NCBI GenBank assembly: GCA_030673085.1
Contig: DAOVFE010000072.1
Span: 1 to 7,615, forward strand
Direction: 5' to 3'
Origin: Anaerolineales bacterium
GTDB taxonomy: Bacteria > Chloroflexota > Anaerolineae > Anaerolineales > E44-bin32
DNA length: 7,615 bases
Shown here: positions 1-6,807 of the stretch, piece by piece
Numbering within the stretch: the stretch's first letter is position 1
Layout of the letters: each line of letters begins with the position of its first letter
Translations under genes and position numbers: made by a program
The notes under the pieces: generated by a model
The model's database searches: none
The model's input: only the letters and a program-made list of their open reading frames with translations
What the model was told of the DNA's origin: nothing

Positions 1-707
1 GCTTCTAGAGCGGCACAGTGATCATAGCCAATCATTGGGCCATATGGGGGGCAATCTTGATCTTCGAGATGGCTGTAACTCTGGCGGATGAGTGCACGGT
101 CGTATGCGCGTGCATACGCCAGGCGTTCCAGCTCGCCGGAGATTTCATCCAGAACGACGACCATACGATCATATTGCAGATCATAAATTGCCCCTATACT
201 TTCCAAGTAAAGATCGGCATATCGACCTTGAAGGTCATAATCTGGTTCGACCAAGCCCAGGAGAACTAAGGTATTAACGTCATCGCCGGCTTGATCCAAG
301 GGATAAATGATATCGATCTGGTTAGCTAAGAAATCGGCAAGTTCGGCACGGGGGATAAACGAATGTTCGAAGGGTTTGTCGGGTGGCAATCCACGTAGAG
401 CGATAACTTGCGATTGTAACAAACTGAAGTCAGCCGCAAGTTCAGCCGGCATGTTGGTTGACGAAGTCTCCGGCTCTGGAACGGCAGTTGCCGCCGAGGG
501 TGTAAACCAATCGGGAGCGGGTGTAGCTGTGGGTGGAATCGCAAGCTGGGCAGTTGGCGTGGGAGAAGGAGCGGGGGAAAAACCCGGTGGGAAGGATTGC
601 TGGGTCAAGAATCCGGCAATGATTACGAGAAGCAGCATCAATCCGCATATATAGATCGCCGAAATGGCTAGAATGCCGGCAACAATGACTTTAGCTCTCG
701 AATTCAT
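1..707 (-). CDS. Membrane-anchored protein of a Chloroflexota putative metallopeptidase family, HExxH lost (3' end cut by window)
   Basis: The reading frame stays open from the ATG at 705-707 to the left edge (235 codons plus 2 nt), so the C-terminus is missing. GAGGA at 713-717, 5 nt upstream, supports this start. Residues 7-34 form one hydrophobic segment (signal anchor). Residues about 38-85 are a Pro/Thr/Ala/Ser-rich extracytoplasmic linker. A globular part follows, with RGLPP (105-109), a DDVNTLVLLGLVEPDYDL stretch (142-159), YADLY (163-167) and IYDLQYDRMVVV (174-185). From memory, this order matches Chloroflexota proteins whose next motif is a YAHEYTHALQDQ-type zinc site. Here that place reads YARAYDRALIRQ, so both His and the Glu are replaced (R200, A201, R204). 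It is probably an exported, anchored pseudo-enzyme or ligand-binding protein. Homology is inferred from recalled motifs; its role is unknown. It is separated from the kinase by 485 bp and is probably transcribed independently. Confidence 0.8.
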   Translation of the reverse strand, partial: MNSRAKVIVAGILAISAIYICGLMLLLVIIAGFLTQQSFPPGFSPAPSPTPTAQLAIPPTATPAPDWFTPSAATAVPEPETSSTNMPAELAADFSLLQSQVIALRGLPPDKPFEHSFIPRAELADFLANQIDIIYPLDQAGDDVNTLVLLGLVEPDYDLQGRYADLYLESIGAIYDLQYDRMVVVLDEISGELERLAYARAYDRALIRQSYSHLEDQDCPPYGPMIGYDHCAALE

Positions 708-721
708 GCAATTCCTCTATG

Positions 722-795
722 GAGGGTGTTGAAAAAGAGTAGCTGTTTATCAATGAGCGACTCGTTAATAGGCAAATATGTTTTTCAATACCATC
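722..795. repeat. 74-bp foldback: 15-bp inverted arms just upstream of the left gene
   Basis: The arm at 722-736 (GAGGGTGTTGAAAAA) and the reverse complement of 781-795 (GATGGTATTGAAAAA) agree at 13 of 15 positions; one of the two differences can pair as G-U. The loop is 44 nt. The foldback ends a few bases upstream of the ribosome-binding site of the gene starting at 707, so it may lie in that gene's leader. The right arm belongs to a 35-nt repeat found again at 6905-6939. It could be a short transposon-derived foldback or a leader structure. Confidence 0.6.
761..795 (-). repeat. Dispersed 35-nt repeat, copy 1
   Basis: Read on the minus strand, this stretch begins GATGGTATTGAAAAACATAT and matches the plus-strand stretch 6905-6939 at 28 of 35 positions without gaps, including an exact TTGAAAAACATA core and TTGCC. 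The two copies flank the four-gene cluster and both read outward from it. The TTGAAAAA-type sequence resembles some insertion-sequence ends, but no transposase is visible. Confidence 0.6.
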
Positions 796-1192
796 CTATA
801 TGCAATTCCCAAGATTGTATCATTGGTCGGCTCGAAGTAAGCCGGCATGAGAAACGGCAATTTCGGTAGACTTCGTTGATGGAGTTCACAGAATATAATT
901 TTAGTCTAGTAGTCGATGGCCTAAAGGACTGCGAAATGTAGGGCTATCGCGGTAGAAAGGATTAATTCGAAGCAATGCGCTTTGCAGCGCATCTAGAATA
1001 TGACTGCTGTCGCCAGCCCGTATGCAGAATTTCCCATCGTCTAGCGGCTATGGTCAATAATATTCAAGGATTTTGTATAGATCGGGGCAGAAGCTGAGCC
1101 TCGTTATAATTGGCAATTCCTGGCCGATTCCAAGGCTGAAATTGAGGTATTAGCCTGATTGAGGATCTTGCGCCGGATATCTAGATCTGGGC
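796..1192. other. Gene-free spacer between the kinase and the left gene
   Basis: No reading frame with credible protein content is present on either strand. Two weak structures can be seen: a 7-bp perfect hairpin with a TTGC loop at 975-992, and an imperfect bulged stem at 1097-1137 in which TTGGcAAT faces ATTCCAA, with outer AGCC and GGCT. Neither is followed by a T-tract in the direction of the kinase transcript, so no convincing intrinsic terminator closes the cluster. A short tRNA-Glu-like 5' fragment lies at 1033-1054. Confidence 0.6.
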
Positions 1193-2746
1193 TTATGGAT
1201 GGCCGGTGATCTGTCCGACTTGTTCATAGAGCGGGCGAAGCCGTTTGTACATCTGTAAGTAGACCCCGGAGTACAGATCGTTGTAGATTGCGCGGGCTTT
1301 AGGGTCGGGATCAAAAGTTCTGCCGATGTGGGTCATGGCGGCTATGGCGGTGTTGAAATCGGGGTGGAGGCCCACTCCAACGGCGGCATCGATTGCCGCG
1401 CCAAGTCCAGAAGCCTCGTATACATGAGGGCGGGAGGCAGGCAGTCCGAAAATATCAGCCGTAAGTTGCATAGCGGCATCGCTTTGGCTGCCGCCGCCGG
1501 CGACTCGCAGGGTGGTAATTGGAATCTTGCTTCGCCTAGAGGTGCGGTCAGCGCCTTCGCGCAAGGCGTAGGCCAATCCCTCGAGAATTGCTCGGTAGAT
1601 GTGTGCGCGAGTATGTACGTCGCTGAAGCCGATGATCGCCCCCTTGGCCTCTGGCCCCGGCGAACGAAGCCCGGGCGACCAGTAAGGTTGAAGCATCAAG
1701 CCCTCCGATCCGGGCGGAACAGCGTTCACCAGTTCATCAAAGAGCGTTTCTGGTTCGACATTCCCCTCCATTGCCAGACGCTCCTCGCGAAGGCCGAACT
1801 CGTGCTTAAACCAGCTAACCATCCAATAACCGCGATAGATTTGAACTTCGAGGCTATAGGCGCCAGGCACGGCGGCCGGATAGGGCGGAATTAAGGGAAT
1901 GACCTCAACATATTTCCGATGGGTGGTGTTAATGGTAGCTGTGGTGCCATAGCTCAGGCAGCCAATATGAGGATCCAGACAGCCGGCGCCAATCACCTCG
2001 CAGGCTTTATCGGCGGCGGCCGCAATCACTGGAAGATTGGCCGGAATGCCGGTTGCTTCCGCAGCTGCAGGAGTGATTTCTCCCAGCGGAGCGGCCGGTG
2101 GAACTAAAGCGGGCAGTATTTCAGGCCGTAATGGGACCGCCTGCCATTTCCAATCGCTCTTAGAAGCCCAATCCTGCTTCTTATAATCAAAGGGAACATA
2201 TCCAACTTGGCAGCCGATTGAATCAATATATTGCCCGGTTAACAGGTAGGTTAAATATCCGGAGAGGAAAAGATACTTATGGGTTTTTTCCCAGATCTCG
2301 GGTTGATGGGTGCGGATCCAATTGCATTCGGCTTCCGATTGCAAATAGCGAATAGTCCTGGTCATGCCGGATAATCGAAAAGCTAGCCCCCAGAGACCAC
2401 TGACCGGTTTCAAGCCATGCGTGCTGCGTTGATCAAGCCAAACGATGGCTGGGCGCAAAGGTTTACCCTGGGCATCGACGTTGATTACAGTCGAGCGCTG
2501 GGTGGTGACTGCAACGGCTGCGATCCGATCTTTCTTGACCTCGGCGATCTTCCAAAGCGACTGGCACGCCTGACAGACGGCATCCCAGAATAGCTGTGGA
2601 TCTTGCTCAGCTAAGCCGGGAGCATCGGAGAAGTAGGGTTCAATCGGGATCTGGCTCTTGGCCACCAGATTACCCTCGAGGTCAAAGAGCAATGCACGAA
2701 CACTTTGGGTGCCGTTATCAATTGCGAGTAGCAGATCGCCTGGCAT
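1193..2746 (-). CDS. FGGY-family carbohydrate or polyol kinase, specificity unresolved
   Basis: This is a 517-residue ATP-dependent kinase of the hexokinase/actin fold, the usual length for FGGY kinases. The phosphate-1 loop is AIDNGTQSVRALLFD (8-22). TTQRSTVINV (81-90) corresponds to the glycerol-kinase NQRETT segment. D246 in AAAADKA is the likely catalytic base. SYGTTAT (265-271) is phosphate 2, and VAGGGSQSDAAMQ (415-427) is the C-terminal FGGY adenosine signature. The Glu next to the substrate Arg in E. coli glycerol kinase (R83-E84) is Ser here (R84-S85), which argues against plain glycerol as substrate. The ATG at 2746 is preferred over an in-frame TTG at 2804-2806 because GGAGG lies 5 nt upstream of the ATG, the fold begins at once, and the TTG falls inside a promoter -35 box. 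It follows glpD after 103 bp and may use both read-through and its own promoter. The product is probably a phosphorylated three- to five-carbon compound feeding the neighbouring enzymes (inference). Confidence 0.92.
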   Translation of the reverse strand: MPGDLLLAIDNGTQSVRALLFDLEGNLVAKSQIPIEPYFSDAPGLAEQDPQLFWDAVCQACQSLWKIAEVKKDRIAAVAVTTQRSTVINVDAQGKPLRPAIVWLDQRSTHGLKPVSGLWGLAFRLSGMTRTIRYLQSEAECNWIRTHQPEIWEKTHKYLFLSGYLTYLLTGQYIDSIGCQVGYVPFDYKKQDWASKSDWKWQAVPLRPEILPALVPPAAPLGEITPAAAEATGIPANLPVIAAAADKACEVIGAGCLDPHIGCLSYGTTATINTTHRKYVEVIPLIPPYPAAVPGAYSLEVQIYRGYWMVSWFKHEFGLREERLAMEGNVEPETLFDELVNAVPPGSEGLMLQPYWSPGLRSPGPEAKGAIIGFSDVHTRAHIYRAILEGLAYALREGADRTSRRSKIPITTLRVAGGGSQSDAAMQLTADIFGLPASRPHVYEASGLGAAIDAAVGVGLHPDFNTAIAAMTHIGRTFDPDPKARAIYNDLYSGVYLQMYKRLRPLYEQVGQITGHP

Positions 2747-2777
2747 GCTATCCTCCGCGGGGATTGGTCGGGAGTCG

Positions 2778-2806
2778 ACTATAGCCGATTCGGGCAAATA
2801 TCTCAA
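2778..2806 (-). promoter_or_regulatory. Internal sigma-70-like promoter in front of the FGGY kinase
   Basis: On the minus strand, TTGAGA (2801-2806; 5 of 6 to TTGACA) and TATAGT (2778-2783; 5 of 6 to TATAAT) are exactly 17 bp apart. This gives an expected start near 2771 and a leader of about 25 nt that contains the kinase ribosome-binding site. It sits in the 103-bp gap between glpD and the kinase, so the kinase may be expressed separately from the regulator-led transcript. Confidence 0.6.
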
Positions 2807-2849
2807 GCAGGGTTTTGGAAATTAGAAGCATGGCAGATAGCCGGCTGCC

Positions 2850-4436
2850 TCAAGTGGGTAGATAGTAGCTGTGTTGCCAGAGATTGGTATAAGCCCGGAC
2901 TTCTTGCTCCCAACGATCATTATCCCACCTAAGCTCACCTTGCACCAGTTTTTGGATTTGATCGATCTCAGGAAGACCGCCGCCGGGCAGCAGAAGGCCA
3001 ATTCGCGTCCGCCGCAGTAGCAGGTCATCGAGATGAATAACGCCTTCGTATCGGGCAGTCCAGCGCAGTTCGGCTGCAAGCGTCGTGGTCTCGCCAATAG
3101 GAACAAGCTCTTCCGGGCGGGCAGTGTTAATCAGATCGACTGCGTCTGCGCCATAGCGACCCAGCAAGCGAAGGCGCACCGGTGGCTCAAGTTGTTTTGA
3201 GAGCTCCGCTATATCGGGCGGGTTGTTGAGAATCCGCTTATTTGGATCGAGGAGCGCCCGGCCGGGTAGCTGTGCACGGACCGATCTAAGGGCGGCATGG
3301 GCCATCAGGCGAAAGGTTGTCAACTTGCCGCCGGAAATTGTCAATAGTCCACGTTCTTTCCATAATACATATTCGCGGGATTCTTGGGATGGATTGGCCT
3401 TGCCGGTGTTTACCACTGCGCGAATTCCGGCAAAGGACGAAATCACGTCGCTGCGATCAATATTTAAACTTGGGAAGATATAACCAAGGCCATCCAACAA
3501 GTATTCAAGTTCTTTAAGACTGATAGCCGGCTCCTGGTCCATGTTGACCTCATGGTCGATATCAGTCGTTCCAAAGAGAGTGGTCCCTTCCCAGGGGATA
3601 ACGAAGAGAGGACGAGAGTCTTTTGGGTGGAGGAAGGTTACTGCCCGGGAAACAGGCAGTTGTTTGGCGGAAAAAATGAGATGGCTTCCTCGTAATTTTC
3701 GCATTCGGGGGCGTCCGCCGACTTGGGCGCGCAAATCATCAACCCACGCCCCGGTGGCATTGATCACAACGGGCGCTTTCAATTCGATGGTCCGGCCAGC
3801 GCCGGCCGGCGTCATATCGCGCACGGCCACGCCGCAAACAGTGCCATCCTGTCGTCGCAGCAGTTGCTCAGCACGCGCATAGTTCAGGGCAACCGCACCA
3901 TCGAGGACGGCTTCTCGAATTACGCGCAGCACCAGACGGGCATCATCGGTTTTGGTATCAAGGTAGCGATAGCCGCCGATGAGTCTTTTTTCGGTCAGAA
4001 CAGGGCAAAGCTTCCGTAGATCATCCGGGCTGTAATGCTTATGCCCCCAGCGAAGCGCAAATATATCGTAGATAATCAGTCCGAAGCCGAAAAGCCAACC
4101 TGGCGTTAAATCGCCTTTAAAGTTGGCCAACAGGAAACCGAGCGGGGAGACCAAGCCACGGCCTTCTCTCAGCAGACGCTCGCGTTCTCGGACGGACTCA
4201 AGCGTAACCTTGAATTGAGCATTTTTTAAATAGCGCAAGCCGCCGTGAACCAATTTTGAAGACCGGCTGGAGGTTCCAAAGGAGAAGTCATTTGCATCAA
4301 TGAGTAGGGTATGCAACCCGGCGCGAGCAGCCTCGCGCAAAATACCGGCTCCAGTAATCCCGCCGCCAATAATAATCAGATCCCATGAGCGGTCAAGCGA
4401 GGACCAAGCGCGATCGCGCCAATCATGCTGCAGCAT
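2850..4436 (-). CDS. glpD: FAD-dependent glycerol-3-phosphate dehydrogenase (respiratory type)
   Basis: The 528-residue flavoenzyme oxidises sn-glycerol 3-phosphate to dihydroxyacetone phosphate and passes electrons to quinone, normally at the inner face of the membrane. The FAD-binding dinucleotide fold is IIIGGGITGAGI (21-32), with acidic D47 ending the second strand. It is followed by the GlpD hallmark GTSSRSSKLVHGGLRYL (54-70). Further family motifs in order are DDARLVL, NATGAWVDDLR, LRGSHL, FVIPWEG with LFGTTDIDHE, FAGIR (whose Arg aligns with a substrate-phosphate Arg in E. coli GlpD), and SGGKLTTFR. A GlpD-type C-terminal helical domain ends the protein, and the length is normal. The ATG at 4436 is chosen because AGGAGG lies 9 nt upstream (4446-4451), inside the end of the preceding gene. 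A longer frame from 4529 would overlap that gene by 92 bp and adds non-family sequence. The stop of the upstream AGPS-like gene is 1 bp away, so the two are very likely translationally linked. Confidence 0.96.
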   Translation of the reverse strand: MLQHDWRDRAWSSLDRSWDLIIIGGGITGAGILREAARAGLHTLLIDANDFSFGTSSRSSKLVHGGLRYLKNAQFKVTLESVRERERLLREGRGLVSPLGFLLANFKGDLTPGWLFGFGLIIYDIFALRWGHKHYSPDDLRKLCPVLTEKRLIGGYRYLDTKTDDARLVLRVIREAVLDGAVALNYARAEQLLRRQDGTVCGVAVRDMTPAGAGRTIELKAPVVINATGAWVDDLRAQVGGRPRMRKLRGSHLIFSAKQLPVSRAVTFLHPKDSRPLFVIPWEGTTLFGTTDIDHEVNMDQEPAISLKELEYLLDGLGYIFPSLNIDRSDVISSFAGIRAVVNTGKANPSQESREYVLWKERGLLTISGGKLTTFRLMAHAALRSVRAQLPGRALLDPNKRILNNPPDIAELSKQLEPPVRLRLLGRYGADAVDLINTARPEELVPIGETTTLAAELRWTARYEGVIHLDDLLLRRTRIGLLLPGGGLPEIDQIQKLVQGELRWDNDRWEQEVRAYTNLWQHSYYLPT

Positions 4437-4437
4437 A

Positions 4438-6072
4438 CTACATCCCCTCCTTCTGGGCTGGTGCTGAATCTTGATCGGCGTCGGCGAGCAGTTTGCCGGG
4501 GTTGAGAAGCCGATCAGGATCGAATGCATTCTGGATGGTTTGCAAAAGTTTCATGCCCAGCGCTCCTTTTTCGGTGGCCAGGTAGCAGGCATGATCGGTA
4601 CCAATGCCGTGTTGATGGCTGATGGTACCGCCATTAGCGACGATCGCTTGGCTGGCGGCGGTCTTGTTGGCTAGCCAATAAGCGAAAGTCGCGTCAGGAG
4701 TCTCCTGACGGCGGAAAATGTAGGTCACATAAAAGCTCGCGCCATCAGAATAGATGTGTGATAAGTGGGAAAAGACCAGGACCGGCTCGCCGGCAGCTTC
4801 ACTGGTTTGCTGAATGGCAGCTTTTGCTGCGGAGGTTGTCGCCGATAATTTTGACCAGGGCACGGCGGTCTCAAACGTATCAATCGCATATCCCTTCTCC
4901 CAAAGGGTATTACGCAAGTATGGAGTAAGAAAGCGGCTCTTTTGCCATATTTTACCGATCATTTCAATGGCCGGGAATCCGCCATGGGAGCGAAGGATAG
5001 CGTTTGCCTGATGACGGGTCCATTGAACTATGCGCCGGCTGCCGGTGACGCCATAAATGAGCAGGCAGCGCTCCGGTCCATACCCTACTAGCCCAAGGCC
5101 GGTATTGGCTAAAGAGACCAATTTCACTTTTCCGGAGAGTTCCAGAGTGGTCTCAGTTTCCTGCGCGTCGCTCAGACGGAGCATTGAAACCGGGAGATGC
5201 GAGCGGGCGATTTGGAGCAACGCCGCCGATCCAGATTCCCAATCGCGGAAGAAGACGCCATAGAAGTGTTCATCTTCAGGTAGAGGGTAGATGCGGATGG
5301 TGGCCTGGGTGATGATGCCTAGCCGTCCCTCGGATCCGAGGATGGCATGCCGGAGGTCGGGGCCGGCTGCGCTGGCGGGGAAAGCAGGCAAATCTAACGG
5401 GCCAAGCAGGGTTTCGACATGACCCCCCTTGAAGTTGTCCTCAATACGGCCGTAACAATACGATTGCTGGCCGCTGGAGCGGGAAGCGATCCAGCCGCCG
5501 AGCGTCGAGAGTTCCCAGGATTGGGGAAAATGGCCGAATGTGTAGCCGCGTGGATTGAGCTGGGCTTCCAGGTCGGGCCCGTTTATGCCGGCGCCGAAGG
5601 TTGCTAATTGGCTGTCTTCGTCCAACTTGATGAGCTGATTCATGCAACCCAGATCGACAGTCAGCGCAGGAATGGCGGAGGGGAGGGGGTTTATGTGTCC
5701 GACCACGCTGGTGCCTCCGCCATAGGGGATCAGGCGGACGCCGGTGTGACCGGCGTAGATCAGCAAATCTCGCACCTGCTGTTTATCCTGGGGGAAAGCA
5801 ACGCCGTCGGGGAAAGCATCGATTTGCCCCGATCGCATTGCAATCCAATCAGGAAGGCTCTGACCACGGGCATGGAAAACTCGCTCTGTGGGAGCAGTTG
5901 AGATGAGCGGGTGTTCCGGAAGGCGCGAAGCGGGTACGGAAGCGAGGACCTGTTTGAAAGAGATATCGGGCGATGGGTTTCCTGAGCCGATCTTGGATTC
6001 GAGATAAAGGGCGGCTGATTCGGGGAGAGGGTAATCGGTGGCTTCATCGCCCCATCCATTCCAGCGTCTCAT
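4438..6072 (-). CDS. AGPS-like FAD-binding oxidoreductase (alkyl-DHAP synthase / YgcU type)
   Basis: This is a 544-residue soluble flavoenzyme of the vanillyl-alcohol-oxidase/PCMH family, closest by motif to alkyldihydroxyacetonephosphate synthase (AGPS), which exchanges the acyl group of acyl-DHAP for a fatty alcohol. It opens with RWNGWGD (3-9), as in AGPS. The FAD domain shows IPYGGGTSVVGH (115-126), AGINGPDLEAQL (161-172), STLGGWIASRSSGQQSYCYG (189-208) and AGPDLRHAILGSEGRLGIIT (236-255). The cap domain shows LRLSD (298-302; R299 aligns with human R419), R387 and ETAVPW (401-406), then SFYVTYIF with Y448. The histidine cluster is SHQHGIG (485-491), so the middle His of HHH, catalytic in AGPS, is Gln487. 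An oxidase or dehydrogenase activity on a related glycerol compound is therefore possible. AAGGAG 7 nt upstream supports the start; its ATG overlaps the regulator stop (ATGA). No signal peptide is visible. Confidence 0.9.
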   Translation of the reverse strand: MRRWNGWGDEATDYPLPESAALYLESKIGSGNPSPDISFKQVLASVPASRLPEHPLISTAPTERVFHARGQSLPDWIAMRSGQIDAFPDGVAFPQDKQQVRDLLIYAGHTGVRLIPYGGGTSVVGHINPLPSAIPALTVDLGCMNQLIKLDEDSQLATFGAGINGPDLEAQLNPRGYTFGHFPQSWELSTLGGWIASRSSGQQSYCYGRIEDNFKGGHVETLLGPLDLPAFPASAAGPDLRHAILGSEGRLGIITQATIRIYPLPEDEHFYGVFFRDWESGSAALLQIARSHLPVSMLRLSDAQETETTLELSGKVKLVSLANTGLGLVGYGPERCLLIYGVTGSRRIVQWTRHQANAILRSHGGFPAIEMIGKIWQKSRFLTPYLRNTLWEKGYAIDTFETAVPWSKLSATTSAAKAAIQQTSEAAGEPVLVFSHLSHIYSDGASFYVTYIFRRQETPDATFAYWLANKTAASQAIVANGGTISHQHGIGTDHACYLATEKGALGMKLLQTIQNAFDPDRLLNPGKLLADADQDSAPAQKEGM

Positions 6073-6767
6073 GATATTTCTCCTTCAATTCGTTGCCAGA
6101 CCAAAATCGTTTCTAGCATGACGCTGCGGGTGATGTTTTCGGCGGTGTCAGGATCATTGGTCTCGGCAGCCGTGCGCAGGACAGCGTAGAACTGGCGTGA
6201 GAGGTTACGGGCTTCGGCGTCTTGAAAGTAGCGGCGAGCCATATTGAGGTAGAGATCGCGGAAGCCGTTGAGAATTAAGGTGAAAATGGGATTGCCCGAG
6301 CCGATGGTAAGCTGCCGGTGCAGTTCCCAGTCGGCCTGAGCCCATAAAGCGGCGTCATCGGGTAGAGCGCTGCAAATTTCGAGTTGTTTGAGGACTCTTT
6401 CCGGTTCGAGAATGATAGCTTGGCGCGCGTATGCCGGAGCGAGTAGGGAGCGGACGATGAGCAGGTTAGGGACGAAGTCGGGAGGAAGGTTTTGCTGGTG
6501 GCGGGCGATAGCTCCGAGCACGCCCAGATTTCCCTCATTCCAATAATTGCGCACCCTGGTTGAGCGGCCCTGGTGAATTTCGATCCAGCCGTCGCATGCC
6601 ATCCGCTGTAGGGCTTCGCGCAGAGTAGGCCGGGTGACTCCTAATCTTTGAGCTAGCTCACGTTCAGCTGGAAGGCGGGAATCGGGCGGAAAAGTGCCGT
6701 CGAGGATAGCGGTGATGAGGCGGGATTCGGTGAGATCGATTGGCTTTGGGGGTGGTTTCCATTCCAT
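6069..6767 (-). CDS. fadR: FadR-like GntR-family regulator with an acyl-CoA-type effector domain
   Basis: The 232-residue protein has an N-terminal winged helix (about 10-75) and an all-helical effector domain. By my alignment from memory it runs without gaps against E. coli FadR, each residue offset by +1: FPPDSRLPAEREL, LGVTRPTLREALQR, DGW, then NLLIVR (101-106), SGNPIFTLILNG (157-168), RYFQDAEAR and a final W224. DNA-contact positions R36, T45, R46, T48, R50 and G67 are kept; H65 of FadR is Gln. In the acyl-CoA pocket, W223 is kept (W224), G216 is Met217 and S219 is Thr220, so the ligand may differ. The ATG at 6767 fits the FadR N-terminus. A TTG at 6792-6794 would lie in the operator and has no better ribosome site; neither start has a clear Shine-Dalgarno. 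It is first in the cluster and overlaps the AGPS-like gene by 4 bp, so it probably controls the cluster and itself. Confidence 0.9.
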   Translation of the reverse strand: MEWKPPPKPIDLTESRLITAILDGTFPPDSRLPAERELAQRLGVTRPTLREALQRMACDGWIEIHQGRSTRVRNYWNEGNLGVLGAIARHQQNLPPDFVPNLLIVRSLLAPAYARQAIILEPERVLKQLEICSALPDDAALWAQADWELHRQLTIGSGNPIFTLILNGFRDLYLNMARRYFQDAEARNLSRQFYAVLRTAAETNDPDTAENITRSVMLETILVWQRIEGEIS

Positions 6768-6784
6768 TGCAAAGGCCAATTGGT

Positions 6785-6801
6785 AAGAGGTCAAACCAGT
6801 T
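6785..6801 (-). promoter_or_regulatory. FadR-type operator at the start of the cluster
   Basis: The minus strand reads AACTGGTTTGACCTCTT. Compared with the E. coli FadR consensus AGCTGGTCCGAYNTGTT (recalled), 13 of 17 positions agree (counting the N as a match). It keeps the near-palindromic core TGGT-TTG-ACC. It lies about 18 bp upstream of the regulator ATG and just downstream of the putative -10 box, where a bound repressor would block transcription. Confidence 0.6.
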
Positions 6802-6807
6802 AATCAT

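Noticed and set aside
307..654. 115-codon plus-strand frame in the left region
   Set aside because: It is the shadow of the minus-strand anchored protein, whose frame has a good ribosome site, a membrane segment and family-like motifs.
1021..1090. Intact tRNA gene
   Set aside because: Only the first 22 nt or so resemble tRNA-Glu; there is no paired D-arm, anticodon arm or T-loop after it.
1328..1894. 188-codon plus-strand frame antisense to the kinase
   Set aside because: It lies wholly opposite a strongly supported FGGY kinase, and its composition is that of a shadow frame with no recognisable domain.
2761..2777. Second FadR operator in front of the kinase
   Set aside because: Only the TGGTC half matches; the partner half is not recognisable.
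2747..2806. 20-residue N-terminal extension of the kinase from a TTG
   Set aside because: The TTG lies in the -35 box of a good promoter, and the ATG at 2746 has its own ribosome-binding site just before the phosphate-1 loop.
4437..4529. N-terminal extension of GlpD
   Set aside because: It would overlap the AGPS-like gene by about 90 bp with unrelated sequence, while the ATG at 4436 has AGGAGG 9 nt upstream and begins at the normal GlpD N-terminus.
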